Shown: positions 1 to 9,463, numbered from the stretch's first letter. The stretch is DNA of 64,000 nucleotides from Kribbella sindirgiensis (GCF_004331435.1 NZ_SJKA01000006.1:372001-436000); one strand, 5' to 3'. The notes: generated by a model not told the origin, from the sequence alone. A program made the numbers and translations.

Positions 1-92
1 ACATGCACGTGAGTTCTGGCGACATGTCCCCGGCCGCTCGATTCTTCTAACTTTCTCGGTGCGGGGAGTTCCCGCCGTACCGAAGGAGTGAG

Positions 93-593
93 ATGAACGG
101 ACTGCGGGTGGCTTCGTTGATGGCGGCCACGATGACGACGGGCCTGGTGGCCGGCGTGTACGGGATCTACGCGAACGCGTTCATGCCCGGCCTCGCGAAG
201 ACCGACGACAAGACCTTCGTCGGGGCGTTCACGGCGGTCGACCGGGCGATCGTGAACCCGCTGTTCCTCGGCCTCGGCTTCCTCGGCGCCCTGCTGTTCA
301 CCGGGCTCGCCGGCCTGCTCAGCCTGAAGGAGAAGGCGCTGCCGTGGATCGCGGTCGCGTTCGTGCTCTACCTGGTCACGATGATCCTGACGATGGCGGT
401 GAACGTCCCGCTGAACGACGCGCTGAAGGCGGCCGGCGATCCGGCGACGATCGACGTCGCGGCGGCCCGCGCGGCGTTCGACGAGGCCAAATGGGTGGCC
501 TTCAACCTGGTCCGCACCCTGCTCGCGCTGGTCTCCTTCGGCCTCCTCGGCTGGGCCCTCTACCTGACCGGAAAATCCGCCGCTCAGCCGTGA
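93..593 (+). CDS. DUF1772 family membrane protein
   Basis: A 166-residue integral membrane protein with about four hydrophobic segments (roughly residues 6-30, 50-76, 84-108 and 135-160). The layout, with a polar central loop carrying an N-V-P-L-N motif near residue 105, matches the DUF1772 (anthrone oxygenase-like) family. Members are small membrane proteins, some linked to aromatic polyketide oxygenation, most of unknown role. AAGGAG at 83-88 sits 4 bases before the ATG and fixes the start. It stands alone upstream of an unrelated membrane gene. No catalytic role can be assigned from sequence. Confidence 0.8.
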   Translation: MNGLRVASLMAATMTTGLVAGVYGIYANAFMPGLAKTDDKTFVGAFTAVDRAIVNPLFLGLGFLGALLFTGLAGLLSLKEKALPWIAVAFVLYLVTMILTMAVNVPLNDALKAAGDPATIDVAAARAAFDEAKWVAFNLVRTLLALVSFGLLGWALYLTGKSAAQP

Positions 594-654
594 ACTTATT
601 CGCAGATATTTCCAGGTACCGTTCGTCGCGAATCGGATCCTGGGGAGGCACAGG

Positions 655-1530
655 GTGGTGGACTCGACGGACTGGTGGGACCACCGGCCGGTCTTCTCGA
701 CCACCGACAAGATGTCCCGCATCACCGGACTCGGCCCGGGTGAGCAGCCAGGCCATGTGACGACACGCATGCTGGTCTCGGTTCTGCTGTGCTTCCTGGG
801 GTGGGGAGCCGTGAGCCTGCTGGGTACGTCGGCGCTCTGCGGCACCACGTCAGCGCCGTCCAGCACCTGTGCCGTCGACATCCCTGGCCACATCTCAGCC
901 GGCTGGTTCATCGCGGCAGCCGTCGTCGTGCTGTATCTGGTCCTCGCCGTCACGACCGATCTGAACGCCCATGCGCGCCAACGGCTCGGGCAGCGGCGCG
1001 CGGCAGCCCTGCTCCGCTCCGCCCCGCTCTTGGCCGGGATGTCCGTCGGCGCCTTCATCTCGGCTGCCACCGCCGTCGCGCCCGATCCGTCCGACGTACT
1101 CCGCCGAACGGTCCACGGCGAAATCGGCACCGAATCCGTTGCCGTCTCGGTCGTCGTGGCCGTGCTGACGGGCCTCTGGTGCGTCACCGTGGTGGTTCGG
1201 TTGCCCTCGGCCCTGCTGCACGCCCGGCAGCGTCAGCTGACCATCGAGCGACTGCGACGGGACGGGCGCCGGTACGCCGGGCAGGTGCAGCTCGGCCGCG
1301 TCGTGATCTGGCTCGGACACGATCCCGAACTGGAGGTCACGATCGCGTGCGACTCGCCCGCCGGCTCGCACCAGCTCCAGGCGCGGATGCGGACCTCGCC
1401 CGACCGGGTGCCCGCGGACGGCAGCCGGGTCGTCGTCTTCGACGATCTCCGCGGCGTCGTACACATCGAGCTGGATCCCGAGGCCGAGCCGGCCTTCGAG
1501 CCAGAGGCGCGGTACGCACCGTCGGAGTGA
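655..1530 (+). CDS. hypothetical four-helix membrane protein with soluble C-terminal domain
   Basis: A 291-residue protein I do not recognise. Four hydrophobic segments are visible at about residues 40-58, 82-104, 122-142 and 160-180, followed by a charged helix and a soluble C-terminal domain (about 200-291) rich in beta-type residues. The GTG at 655 is supported by GGGGAGG at 642-648, ending 6 bases upstream. The cytoplasmic N-terminal stretch is tryptophan-rich (DSTDWW). It lies 17 bp before the DUF2344 gene in the same direction, so the two could share a transcript. Nothing in the neighbourhood reveals its role. Confidence 0.7.
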   Translation: MVDSTDWWDHRPVFSTTDKMSRITGLGPGEQPGHVTTRMLVSVLLCFLGWGAVSLLGTSALCGTTSAPSSTCAVDIPGHISAGWFIAAAVVVLYLVLAVTTDLNAHARQRLGQRRAAALLRSAPLLAGMSVGAFISAATAVAPDPSDVLRRTVHGEIGTESVAVSVVVAVLTGLWCVTVVVRLPSALLHARQRQLTIERLRRDGRRYAGQVQLGRVVIWLGHDPELEVTIACDSPAGSHQLQARMRTSPDRVPADGSRVVVFDDLRGVVHIELDPEAEPAFEPEARYAPSE

Positions 1531-1547
1531 GCAGGTTCTGAGAGACT

Positions 1548-2381
1548 GTGCGCGTGCCACCAGTTCAAGCTCCGCCGTCGCAGCAGCTCCCCGCGGTCCA
1601 GAAGCTGCGGGTGAGGTTCGCCAAGCGCGGGCGGCTGCGATTCACCTCACACCGCGACTTCCAGCGGGCGTTCGAGCGCGCCGTACGCCGCGCCGAGCTC
1701 CCGGTGGCGTTCTCGCACGGATTCAGCCCGCACCCGAAGATCTCGTACGCCGGTGCAGCGCCGACCGGGGCCGCCTCGGAGGCGGAGTATCTGGAGATCT
1801 CGCTCACACACGAGCGGGACGCCGAGCAGGTCCGGGCCGCCCTCGACGAGGCGCTGCCGCCCGGTCTGGACGTGCTCGAGGTGGTCGTCGCCGGGCCGGG
1901 TGCGCTGGCCGAGCGGCTGGAGGCCAGTGAGTGGCAGATCGCGTTACCGGGGGCGGATCCGGAGGCGGCCGCGACCGCGGTGCGGACGTTCCTCGAACGG
2001 GACGAAATTCTGGTCGAACGCATGACCAAACGGGGACTTCGCTCGTTCGACTGTCGGGCTGCTGTTCTCCGACTCACCGTCGCGAGTGAACCGGGGCCGG
2101 TTGCGGCATGTGCGATACTGCAAGTGGTGTTACGGCACGGAACCCCGGCCGTGAGACCCGACGACGTTCTCGCCGGCGTGCTCGAGGTAGCGACGCTCCC
2201 GGTGACGGGCCCGGCTCTTTTGACCAGGCTCGCCCAGGGCCCGCTCACCACGGACACCGGCACGGTGGAAGACCCGCTCGCTCGTGACCGCGACGCCAAC
2301 CAGGCGACCGCGACCGGCCAGGCAGGTCCCCGCCAGACGCACACAGCGGAGGGCGACGCCGCCGCTCCCTCTGTGCCCTGA
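1548..2381 (+). CDS. TIGR03936 / DUF2344 family radical SAM-associated protein
   Basis: The 277-residue product matches the family that is either fused to, or encoded next to, a TIGR03960-type radical SAM protein and lies just upstream of rne, rplU and rpmA in actinobacteria. The recognisable core is at about residues 18-220, with the motifs RFAKRGRLRFTSHRDF and FSHGFSPHPKISYA near the N-terminus. The C-terminal 50 residues are low-complexity. The reaction is unknown; genome context suggests a link to translation or RNA modification. Start is the GTG at 1548. The radical SAM partner is presumably outside the window. Confidence 0.85.
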   Translation: MRVPPVQAPPSQQLPAVQKLRVRFAKRGRLRFTSHRDFQRAFERAVRRAELPVAFSHGFSPHPKISYAGAAPTGAASEAEYLEISLTHERDAEQVRAALDEALPPGLDVLEVVVAGPGALAERLEASEWQIALPGADPEAAATAVRTFLERDEILVERMTKRGLRSFDCRAAVLRLTVASEPGPVAACAILQVVLRHGTPAVRPDDVLAGVLEVATLPVTGPALLTRLAQGPLTTDTGTVEDPLARDRDANQATATGQAGPRQTHTAEGDAAAPSVP

Positions 2382-2535
2382 GCGCGGGCGGAGCGGATCC
2401 AGCAGGCTTCCGCCGTACCGCGCCCGTGCACCATCCGAGGGCCCGGTGAGGCGAACCGTGACCGCCTTGTGGCCGCGCCGGACCCGTGACAGGGGTCGCC
2501 GGATGCGCCGGAAGGCTTGAGGAGACCCGCACTAC

Positions 2536-5500
2536 ATGCTCGACAACGAGCCGACCACCGAAGCAGCCGATGCGGCTGCCCCCGCCCAGCCCGCCGCCTC
2601 CACTCGCAGGACCGCGAAGAAGGCCGCAGCTGCGAAGAAGACCACCACGCCGCGCAAGCGCACGGCGAAGAAGGCCGCCGCCGACGACGTGACGGCGGTC
2701 CCCACCCAGTCCGACGACCGGGAGGCCGACCCGGCCCCGGCGCCGGCGAAGAAGGCCGCCGCCAAGAAGACGGCCGCCGCGAAGAAGACCACCGCCAAGA
2801 AGGCCGTGGCGAAGGCTCCGGCGAAGAAGGCCGCGAAGCGCCCGGCGAAGAAGGCTGCCGCGCAGGACATCTTCCCGGAGTTCGTCGAGGAGACCGAGAC
2901 GTCCACCGCGGACGCCGGCCCGGTCGTGGAGAGCGCGCCCGTGGCGAAGAAGACCACGCGCAAGCGCACCACGAAGAAGGCTGCCGCCCCGGACCTGGTC
3001 ACCACCGACGCCGCCGTCACCGACGGCCCGGTCACCGACGCCGAGGCCACCCCTGCGGAGGACGCGCCGGCGCGCAAGCGCACTTCTCGCCGCCGTACGA
3101 CGAAGTCCGCCGCGGCTGACTCCGTGGCGTCCGACGCCCCGTCCACGGCTGCCGACGCTCAGTCGGCTCCTGTGGCGGCTCCAGACGTGAGCGCGGAGAC
3201 GCAGGCCGAGGCGCCGAGTGCCCGGCGTACGCGCCGTCGTCCGGCTGCTTCCGCGGCCGTGCTGTTCCAGGCGCCGACCGCCGACACGCAGGCCGCCGAG
3301 CCCGCGACCGCGAAGACCACCCAGCCTCAGGCCGGCCAGTCCGCGACCACCGACGCCAAGTCCGGCCGGCCCGCTCAGGCGGAGACTGCCGCAGCGGGCG
3401 CCCCGGAGCCGGGCGCTGACGAGCAGCCGACTGGCACGCGCCGTCGCCGGAGCCGTCGCGGTCGCGACGCCGAGGCCCGCGACACCGCGCCCGAGCCGAC
3501 CACCGACGACGCTCCGCAGACCGTGAGCGCCGACCAGGCCGACGGCGAACCCGACGCAAAGCCCGAGGGCCGCTCCAGCCGCCGGACCCGGACTCGTGCC
3601 AACGCCGAGACCGCCGCCAAGAGCGACGACACCGACGAGACCACCGACACCACCGACGCCGACCCGGAGGCCGACAGCGCCGCCGAGGCCGCCGACGGGC
3701 AGGGCGAGGACGGCGAGGAGGGCACCCGCCGCCGTCGCCGCCGTCGTGGCGGTCGTCGTCGCCGCAAGTCCGGCGACGCGGACGGCTCGGACGACAGCGC
3801 CGACGAGCAGTCCGACGACGAGGACGACGAGTCCGACCAGGACACCGACTCCCAGTCCGGTGACTCCGACGCCGAGGCCGACACGGACGAGGACGGCGAA
3901 GCGGGCAGCAGCTCGTCCCGCCGGCGTCGCCGTCGTCGCCGTCGCAAGGGCGAGGACAGCGCCGCGTCCCCCGATGACCCGGACGAGACCGTCGTACGGG
4001 TCCGTGAGCCGCGCAGCAAGACGGTGGCGAACGAAGTCACCGCGATCGAGGGCTCGACCCGTCTCGAGGCGAAGAAGCAGCGTCGCCGCGAGGGCCGCGC
4101 CGCCGGCCGCCGCCGCGCACCGATCGTCACCGAGGCCGAGTTCCTGGCCCGCCGCGAGTCGGTCGAGCGGACGATGGTGATCCGGTCCCGCGAGGACGTC
4201 ACCCAGATCGCGGTCTCCGAGGACAACGTCCTGGTCGAGCACTACGTGACGACCGCGGAGCAGACCTCGCTGATCGGCAACGTGTACCTCGGCCGCGTGC
4301 AGAACGTGCTGCCCAGCATGGAGGCCGCGTTCATCGACATCGGCAAGGGCCGCAACGCGGTGCTGTACGCCGGTGAGGTCGACTGGGCCACCCTTGGTGG
4401 GGCCGGCGGCCCGCGCAAGATCGAGCAGGTGCTGAAGTCCGGCCAGTCGGTCCTGGTCCAGGTGACCAAGGACCCGATCGGCCACAAGGGCGCCCGCCTC
4501 ACGAACCAGATCAGCCTGCCCGGCCGGTACGTCGTGTACGTCCCGCGCGGCGGCAACGGCGGCATCAGCCGCAAGCTGCCCGACACCGAGCGGAACCGGC
4601 TGAAGACGATCCTCAAGGACATCGTCCCGGACGAGGCCGGCGTGATCGTCCGGACCGCCGCCGAGGGCGCCTCGGAGGAGGAGCTGACCTCCGACGTCAG
4701 CCGCCTGCAGGCCGCCTGGGACGAGATCGACAAGAAGTCCAAGAACGGTCAGGCCCCGCAACTGCTGTACGGCGAGCCCGACCTGCTGATCCGCGTCGTA
4801 CGGGATCTGTTCACCGAGGACTTCGCCAAGCTCGTCGTCTCCGGCGACCGTGCGTACGACCAGGTCCGGGAGTACGTCGAGGGCGTCGCGCCGCACCTGG
4901 TCGACCGGGTCGAGAAGGCGCACAGCGACGTGTTCTCGGACTACCGGATCGACGAGCAGATCAAGAAGGCGCTGGACCGTAAGGTCTGGCTGCCGTCCGG
5001 CGGCTCGCTGATCATCGACCGTACCGAGGCGATGACGGTCGTCGACGTCAACACCGGCAAGTTCACCGGCTCGGGCGGCAACCTCGAGGAGACCGTCACC
5101 AAGAACAACCTGGAGGCGGCCGAGGAGATCGTCCGGCAGCTCCGGCTCCGCGACATCGGCGGCATCATCGTCATCGACTTCATCGACATGGTGCTCGAGT
5201 CGAACCGGGACCTGGTCCTGCGCCGGCTGGTCGAGTGCCTGGGCCGCGACCGGACCAAGCACCAGGTGGCCGAGGTCACCTCGCTCGGTCTCGTCCAGAT
5301 GACCCGGAAGCGGATCGGTACCGGTCTGCTCGAGGCGTTCAGCGAGAACTGCGACCACTGCGGTGGCCGCGGGCTGATCCTGCACGACGAGCCGAAGGAG
5401 TCCCGCCGCCGCGACGGCCGGAACGGGCAGAACAACGGCAACGGTCAGGACCAGAAGTCCGTGCAGGCGGAGGAAGGCGGCCGGAAGAGCTCGCGCCGCC

Positions 5501-5883
5501 GCCGCGGCAAGGGTCGGGGCGAGGACGAGCAGACCACCGAGCCCGAGGCGCCGCAGCACAACGGCGACGCCGCCCAGAAGCTGGCCCAGATCGCTGCCGC
5601 GTCCTCCAAGACCGACGAGCAGGCCGACGGTACGCCGGAACCCACCGGCTACCCGGTGTCTGCCGGTGCCGACGAGCACGTGAGCCCCGAGGCCACCGGC
5701 TTCCCGGCCCCGGAGACGGCCACCGCGGCCGCATCCGGGACCGAGGCTGCCGAGGCATCGGACGCGGCGCAGAACGGCGCCCCGAAGAGCACCCGGCGGC
5801 GGCGCAGCAGCCGCAGCCGGAGCAAGACCGCTACCGAGGGTGAGAGCACGGAGCCTTCCGAGCTCGTCACCACCGGCAGCTAA
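2536..5883 (+). CDS. rne: ribonuclease E/G family endoribonuclease
   Basis: An 1115-residue RNase E/G. It cleaves single-stranded AU-rich RNA in mRNA turnover and rRNA/tRNA maturation. The catalytic core occupies about residues 540-950: an S1 RNA-binding domain from about 565, the two metal-binding aspartates in VDVNTGKF (about 836) and IIVIDFIDM (about 880), and the zinc-link CDHCGGRG (about 940). The N-terminal 500 residues are intrinsically disordered: first AAKK repeats like histone H1, then acidic tracts alternating with poly-arginine (RRRRRRRG). Such extensions are typical of actinobacterial RNase E and probably bind RNA and partner proteins. ATG at 2536 follows AGGAGA at 2520-2525 at a slightly long spacing. 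Confidence 0.95.
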   Translation: MLDNEPTTEAADAAAPAQPAASTRRTAKKAAAAKKTTTPRKRTAKKAAADDVTAVPTQSDDREADPAPAPAKKAAAKKTAAAKKTTAKKAVAKAPAKKAAKRPAKKAAAQDIFPEFVEETETSTADAGPVVESAPVAKKTTRKRTTKKAAAPDLVTTDAAVTDGPVTDAEATPAEDAPARKRTSRRRTTKSAAADSVASDAPSTAADAQSAPVAAPDVSAETQAEAPSARRTRRRPAASAAVLFQAPTADTQAAEPATAKTTQPQAGQSATTDAKSGRPAQAETAAAGAPEPGADEQPTGTRRRRSRRGRDAEARDTAPEPTTDDAPQTVSADQADGEPDAKPEGRSSRRTRTRANAETAAKSDDTDETTDTTDADPEADSAAEAADGQGEDGEEGTRRRRRRRGGRRRRKSGDADGSDDSADEQSDDEDDESDQDTDSQSGDSDAEADTDEDGEAGSSSSRRRRRRRRRKGEDSAASPDDPDETVVRVREPRSKTVANEVTAIEGSTRLEAKKQRRREGRAAGRRRAPIVTEAEFLARRESVERTMVIRSREDVTQIAVSEDNVLVEHYVTTAEQTSLIGNVYLGRVQNVLPSMEAAFIDIGKGRNAVLYAGEVDWATLGGAGGPRKIEQVLKSGQSVLVQVTKDPIGHKGARLTNQISLPGRYVVYVPRGGNGGISRKLPDTERNRLKTILKDIVPDEAGVIVRTAAEGASEEELTSDVSRLQAAWDEIDKKSKNGQAPQLLYGEPDLLIRVVRDLFTEDFAKLVVSGDRAYDQVREYVEGVAPHLVDRVEKAHSDVFSDYRIDEQIKKALDRKVWLPSGGSLIIDRTEAMTVVDVNTGKFTGSGGNLEETVTKNNLEAAEEIVRQLRLRDIGGIIVIDFIDMVLESNRDLVLRRLVECLGRDRTKHQVAEVTSLGLVQMTRKRIGTGLLEAFSENCDHCGGRGLILHDEPKESRRRDGRNGQNNGNGQDQKSVQAEEGGRKSSRRRRGKGRGEDEQTTEPEAPQHNGDAAQKLAQIAAASSKTDEQADGTPEPTGYPVSAGADEHVSPEATGFPAPETATAAASGTEAAEASDAAQNGAPKSTRRRRSSRSRSKTATEGESTEPSELVTTGS

Positions 5884-5890
5884 GCCGATT

Positions 5891-5943
5891 TCAACTTTGC
5901 AGGCTCAACCCTGTAAAGTTGAGCGGGTGCGCTCGGCGCACCC
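5891..5943 (+). promoter_or_regulatory. two adjacent hairpins between rne and rplU
   Basis: The first hairpin pairs 5891-5902 with 5911-5922 (TCAACTTTGCAG with CTGTAAAGTTGA, one G-U pair, 8-nt loop). The second begins three bases later and pairs 5925-5932 with 5936-5943 (GGGTGCGC with GCGCACCC, 3-nt loop). Neither is followed by a T tract, so a classical terminator is not obvious. They could attenuate read-through, protect the rne 3' end, or form an L21-type leader about 100 bases before the rplU start. The structures are seen; the function is inference. Confidence 0.5.
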
Positions 5944-6042
5944 TACTCGTGTCGGTGTGTAAGTGTGAGGATCACGTCCTCGCGACGACCTCACACCATC
6001 ACACCCGTAAGTTTTCCGATCCAGCAGAGAGTGAGATCCACG

Positions 6043-6360
6043 GTGTACGCGATCGTGCGCAGTGGCGGCACCCAGCAGAAGGTCGCCGTCGGCGATGTCA
6101 TCGAGATCGACAGCCTGACCGACCAGGTGGGCGACACCGTGTCGCTGCCGGCGGTCCTCGTCGTGGATGGCGACACCGTGACGGCCGACGCTGCGGCGCT
6201 GGCCAACGTGGCCGTGTCGGCCGAGGTTCTGGGCCGCACCAAGGGCCCGAAGATCAACATCCTCAAGTACAAGAACAAGACCGGTTACCGCAAGCGCCAG
6301 GGGCACCGTCAGCACTACACCCAGGTCAAGGTCACCGCGATCGACGCGAAGAAGAAGTGA
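6043..6360 (+). CDS. rplU: 50S ribosomal protein L21
   Basis: Ribosomal protein L21 of the large subunit, which binds 23S rRNA domain I and contacts L20. The 105-residue product starts VYAIVRSGGTQQKV and ends in the basic KTGYRKRQGHRQHYTQVKV tail, both family hallmarks. The open frame extends 26 codons further upstream, but the GTG at 6043 gives the usual 103-105 residue length; GAGAGTGAG just upstream is a weak ribosome site. rpmA follows after 12 bp, forming the usual L21-L27 pair. Confidence 0.95.
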   Translation: MYAIVRSGGTQQKVAVGDVIEIDSLTDQVGDTVSLPAVLVVDGDTVTADAAALANVAVSAEVLGRTKGPKINILKYKNKTGYRKRQGHRQHYTQVKVTAIDAKKK

Positions 6361-6372
6361 GCTGATCTAGAC

Positions 6373-6633
6373 ATGGCACACAAAAAGGGAGCAGCGTCGA
6401 CCCGTAACGGTCGCGACTCCAACGCCCAGCGCCTCGGCGTGAAGCGGTACGGCGGTCAGCTGGTCAACGCCGGCGAGATCATCGTCCGTCAGCGCGGCAC
6501 CCACTTCCACCCGGGCAACCTGGTCGGCCGTGGCGGCGACGACACGCTGTTCGCGCTGGCCGAGGGCCACGTGGAGTTCGGCACCCGGCGCGGTCGCCGC
6601 GTCGTCAACATCGTCCCGGCCCCGGCGGAGTAA
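6373..6633 (+). CDS. rpmA: 50S ribosomal protein L27
   Basis: Ribosomal protein L27, 86 residues, whose N-terminal tail reaches the peptidyl transferase centre. The sequence begins MAHKKGAASTRNGRDS and contains the family motif RQRGTHFHPG. No cleavable N-terminal extension of the Firmicutes type is present. It lies 12 bp after rplU and is followed within 35 bp by a strong intrinsic terminator, so the two ribosomal genes form one transcription unit separate from obgE. Confidence 0.96.
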   Translation: MAHKKGAASTRNGRDSNAQRLGVKRYGGQLVNAGEIIVRQRGTHFHPGNLVGRGGDDTLFALAEGHVEFGTRRGRRVVNIVPAPAE

Positions 6634-6664
6634 CACCGCCACCCGGACGTATCAGCAGCTCTGC

Positions 6665-6702
6665 AAAGGGCGGGTCGCGGAATACCGCGGACCCGCCTTT
6701 TT
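6665..6702 (+). terminator. intrinsic terminator after rpmA
   Basis: A GC-rich hairpin in which AAAGGCGGGT-type bases at 6665-6680 pair with CCGCGGACCCGCC at 6685-6697, with one bulged G and a 4-base loop (AATA), followed by TTTTT at 6698-6702. This is a classical Rho-independent terminator and ends the rplU-rpmA transcript. A few read-through transcripts could still reach obgE 46 bp downstream. Confidence 0.9.
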
Positions 6703-6747
6703 GCTGTCTCAGTAGTAGTTGGCTCCTCCAGGAAGTAGAGAACACCG

Positions 6748-8331
6748 ATGGCCATCCCCAGCTTCGTCGACCGCGTTACGGTGCATGTCACCGCGGGCCG
6801 CGGCGGAAACGGCTGCGCCTCGGTGCACCGGGAGAAGTTCAAGCCGCTCGGCGGCCCCGACGGCGGCAACGGCGGTGACGGCGGCAGCGTGATCCTGCGC
6901 GTCGACCAGGACGTCACGACGCTCGTCGACTACCACCGCTCCAGCCACCGCACCGCCACGAACGGTGCCCAGGGCAAGGGTGACCACCAGGCCGGCGGCA
7001 ACGGCGGCGACGTGATCCTCGGCGTCCCCGACGGCACCGTCGTCAGTACGGCGAACGGCGACGTACTCGCGGATCTGGTCGGACCGGGTGCGGAGTTCGT
7101 CGCGGCGCAGGGCGGTAAGGGCGGTCTGGGCAACGCGGCGCTGGCGAGCAGTTCGCGGAAGGCGCCCGGGTTCGCGCTGCTCGGTGAGGAAGGCGAGGAG
7201 CGCACCCTCGTCCTGGAGCTGAAGGTCGTCGCGGACGTCGGCCTGGTCGGGTTCCCGAGCGCCGGCAAGTCGTCGCTGGTCGCCGCGATCAGCCGCGCCC
7301 GGCCGAAGATCGCCGACTACCCGTTCACCACCCTGATCCCGAACCTCGGCGTGGTCGTCGCCGGTGACACCACGTTCACCGTCGCCGACGTACCCGGTCT
7401 GATCGAGGGTGCGAGCGAGGGGCGCGGGCTCGGGCACGACTTCCTGCGGCACGTGGAGCGGTGCGCGGCGCTGGTGCATGTCATCGACTGCGCGACGTAC
7501 GAGCCGGGCCGGGACCCGTTGAGCGACCTCGACACGATCGAGGCGGAGCTCGAGGCGCACGGCGGGCTCGAGGACCGGCCGCGACTCGTTGCCCTGAACA
7601 AGATCGACGTACCGGACGCCCGCGAGATCGCCGAGATGGTGCAGGCCGAGCTGGCCGAGCGCGGGTACCGGGTGTTCCCGATCTCGACCGCTTCGCACGA
7701 AGGCCTGGAGGCCCTGAAGTTCGCGATGGCCGAGATCGTCCTCCGGCGGCGGGCGGAGCAGGCGAAACCCGACACCACGCGGATCGTGATCCGGCCGCAG
7801 GTGCAGGGCGGGCCAGAGTTCAAGGTGAAGAAGCTGCCGGACGACGGCGGCTGGCTGGTGCAGGGCCAGAAGCCCGAGCGCTGGGTGAAGCAGACCGACT
7901 TCGCGAACGCGGAGGCGACCGGGTACCTCGCCGACCGGCTGAACCGGCTCGGCGTCGAGGACGAGCTGCTCAAGCTCGGTGCGACGCCGGGCGACGCGGT
8001 CGTGATCGGGGACGGGCCGAACGCGATCGTGTTCGACTTCGCGCCCGACGTCCAGGCCGGTGCGGAGATCCTCGCCCGGCGCGGCGAGGACCACCGGCTC
8101 GAAGAGGACCGTCCCGCGGCGCAGCGGCGGCGGGCGAAGGACACCGAGTACCACGCCTTCCGCGAGGGGGAGCGGTCCGAGGACTGGTCGGAGTACGGCC
8201 AGAACTGGGACGCCGACGAGGTCGACCTGTCCCCGGCCGAGGCGAAACGAGCGGCAGAGGCCGCGGCGAAGCAGGCGCGCAAGGAAGCGCGCGAGCTGGC
8301 CGCGGCGGAGGATCTCGACCAGAACGGTTGA
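6748..8331 (+). CDS. obgE: Obg family GTPase CgtA/ObgE
   Basis: A 527-residue ribosome-associated GTPase of the Obg family, involved in 50S assembly and stress responses. It has the glycine-rich Obg fold (about 1-158, with the repeats GGNGGDGG and GGNGGDVI), the G domain (P-loop GFPSAGKSSL near 168, switch-II DVPGLIEGAS, NKID) and an OCT domain at about 350-430. An acidic/alanine-rich tail of about 90 residues follows, longer than in E. coli but usual in actinobacteria. ATG at 6748 follows GGAAGTAG. proB begins 4 bases after its stop, indicating translational coupling. Confidence 0.96.
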   Translation: MAIPSFVDRVTVHVTAGRGGNGCASVHREKFKPLGGPDGGNGGDGGSVILRVDQDVTTLVDYHRSSHRTATNGAQGKGDHQAGGNGGDVILGVPDGTVVSTANGDVLADLVGPGAEFVAAQGGKGGLGNAALASSSRKAPGFALLGEEGEERTLVLELKVVADVGLVGFPSAGKSSLVAAISRARPKIADYPFTTLIPNLGVVVAGDTTFTVADVPGLIEGASEGRGLGHDFLRHVERCAALVHVIDCATYEPGRDPLSDLDTIEAELEAHGGLEDRPRLVALNKIDVPDAREIAEMVQAELAERGYRVFPISTASHEGLEALKFAMAEIVLRRRAEQAKPDTTRIVIRPQVQGGPEFKVKKLPDDGGWLVQGQKPERWVKQTDFANAEATGYLADRLNRLGVEDELLKLGATPGDAVVIGDGPNAIVFDFAPDVQAGAEILARRGEDHRLEEDRPAAQRRRAKDTEYHAFREGERSEDWSEYGQNWDADEVDLSPAEAKRAAEAAAKQARKEARELAAAEDLDQNG

Positions 8332-8335
8332 TTTC

Positions 8336-9463
8336 ATGACTGTGCACTCCAGGACGGGTCGCGCGGAGGCCCTGAAAGCCACGCGAATCGTCGTGAAGGT
8401 CGGTTCGTCGTCGCTGACCCAGCGCGGCAAGATCGACCTCGAACGGCTCCGGCTGCTTGTCGACGCCATCGCGGCGCGCCGGGTGGAGGGTGCCGAGGTC
8501 GTGCTCGTCTCGTCCGGCGCGATCGCCGCCGGCCTGGCCCCGATGGGGTTGCGGACCCGGCCGCGTGACCTGGCGACGCAGCAGGCCGCTGCGTCGGTCG
8601 GTCAAGGACTGTTGATGGCCCGCTACAGCGATGCCTTCGCGGCGCACGGGTTGCGAGTCGGCCAGGTTTTGTTGACTGTCGACGATGTGACGCGACGGAG
8701 TCATTACCGGAACGCGTATCGGACGTTCGCGCGGTTGCTCGAGCTGGGCGTCGTACCGATCGTGAACGAGAACGACACGGTCGCGACCACCGAGATCCGT
8801 TTCGGCGACAACGACCGGCTCGCGGCGCTGACTTCGCACCTCGTGCACGCCAACCTGTTGTTGCTGCTGTCGGATGTGGACGGGTTGTACGACGGGGATC
8901 CGCGCAAACCCGGTACGTCGATGGTCACCGAGATCCGCGGCGCCGCCGACCTGGAGCCGCTGGCGATCGGGAAGACCGGCTCGTCGAACGTCGGTACAGG
9001 TGGCATGCAGACGAAGGTCGAGGCGGCCGCAATCGCCACGGAGGCAGGGATCCCGGTGATCCTCACGTCCGCCGCGCGGGTCGGCGAGGCGCTCCGCGGG
9101 GAGCCCGTCGGCACGCTGTTCCACCCGACCGGCCGACGCCGCAAGACCCGCCTCCTGTGGCTGGCGCACGCCACGTCGGGGCAGGGGATGATCCATCTGG
9201 ACGACGGTGCCGTGCGCGCTCTGACCCATCGCCGTGCGTCCCTCCTCCCTGCCGGAATCACTGCGGTAGAAGGCACTTTCTCCGCAGGTGACCCCGTCGA
9301 CCTCGTGTCGCCGACAGGCGTCGTCATCGCCCGCGGGCTGGTGAACTACGACGCCTCCGAGCTACCCGACCTGCTCGGCCGGTCAACCCGAGACCTCGCC
9401 CGCGAGCTCGGTGCGGCGTACGAACGCGAGGTAGTCCACCGAGACGACATGGTCCTCCTCTAG
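8336..9463 (+). CDS. proB: glutamate 5-kinase
   Basis: Glutamate 5-kinase phosphorylates L-glutamate with ATP in the first step of proline synthesis. The 375-residue product has the amino-acid kinase domain (VVKVGSSSLT near residue 20, SSGAIAAG, NENDTV, LLSDVDGLYDGDPR) and a C-terminal PUA domain from about residue 280. ATG at 8336 was chosen over longer in-frame options because it gives the standard length and follows the obgE stop by 4 bases; there is no clear ribosome site, so coupling to obgE is likely. proA, the next enzyme of the pathway, is 2.5 kb away at 11929. Confidence 0.95.
   Translation: MTVHSRTGRAEALKATRIVVKVGSSSLTQRGKIDLERLRLLVDAIAARRVEGAEVVLVSSGAIAAGLAPMGLRTRPRDLATQQAAASVGQGLLMARYSDAFAAHGLRVGQVLLTVDDVTRRSHYRNAYRTFARLLELGVVPIVNENDTVATTEIRFGDNDRLAALTSHLVHANLLLLLSDVDGLYDGDPRKPGTSMVTEIRGAADLEPLAIGKTGSSNVGTGGMQTKVEAAAIATEAGIPVILTSAARVGEALRGEPVGTLFHPTGRRRKTRLLWLAHATSGQGMIHLDDGAVRALTHRRASLLPAGITAVEGTFSAGDPVDLVSPTGVVIARGLVNYDASELPDLLGRSTRDLARELGAAYEREVVHRDDMVLL

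Noticed and set aside
2245..5679. 1144-codon open frame on the minus strand opposite rne
   Set aside because: It mirrors the rne coding strand; its Gly/Leu/Arg-rich product is a by-product of GC-rich codon bias, without start signals or a recognisable domain.
5965..6042. 26-codon N-terminal extension of L21
   Set aside because: It does not fit the family length, and VYAIVRSGG is the normal L21 start.
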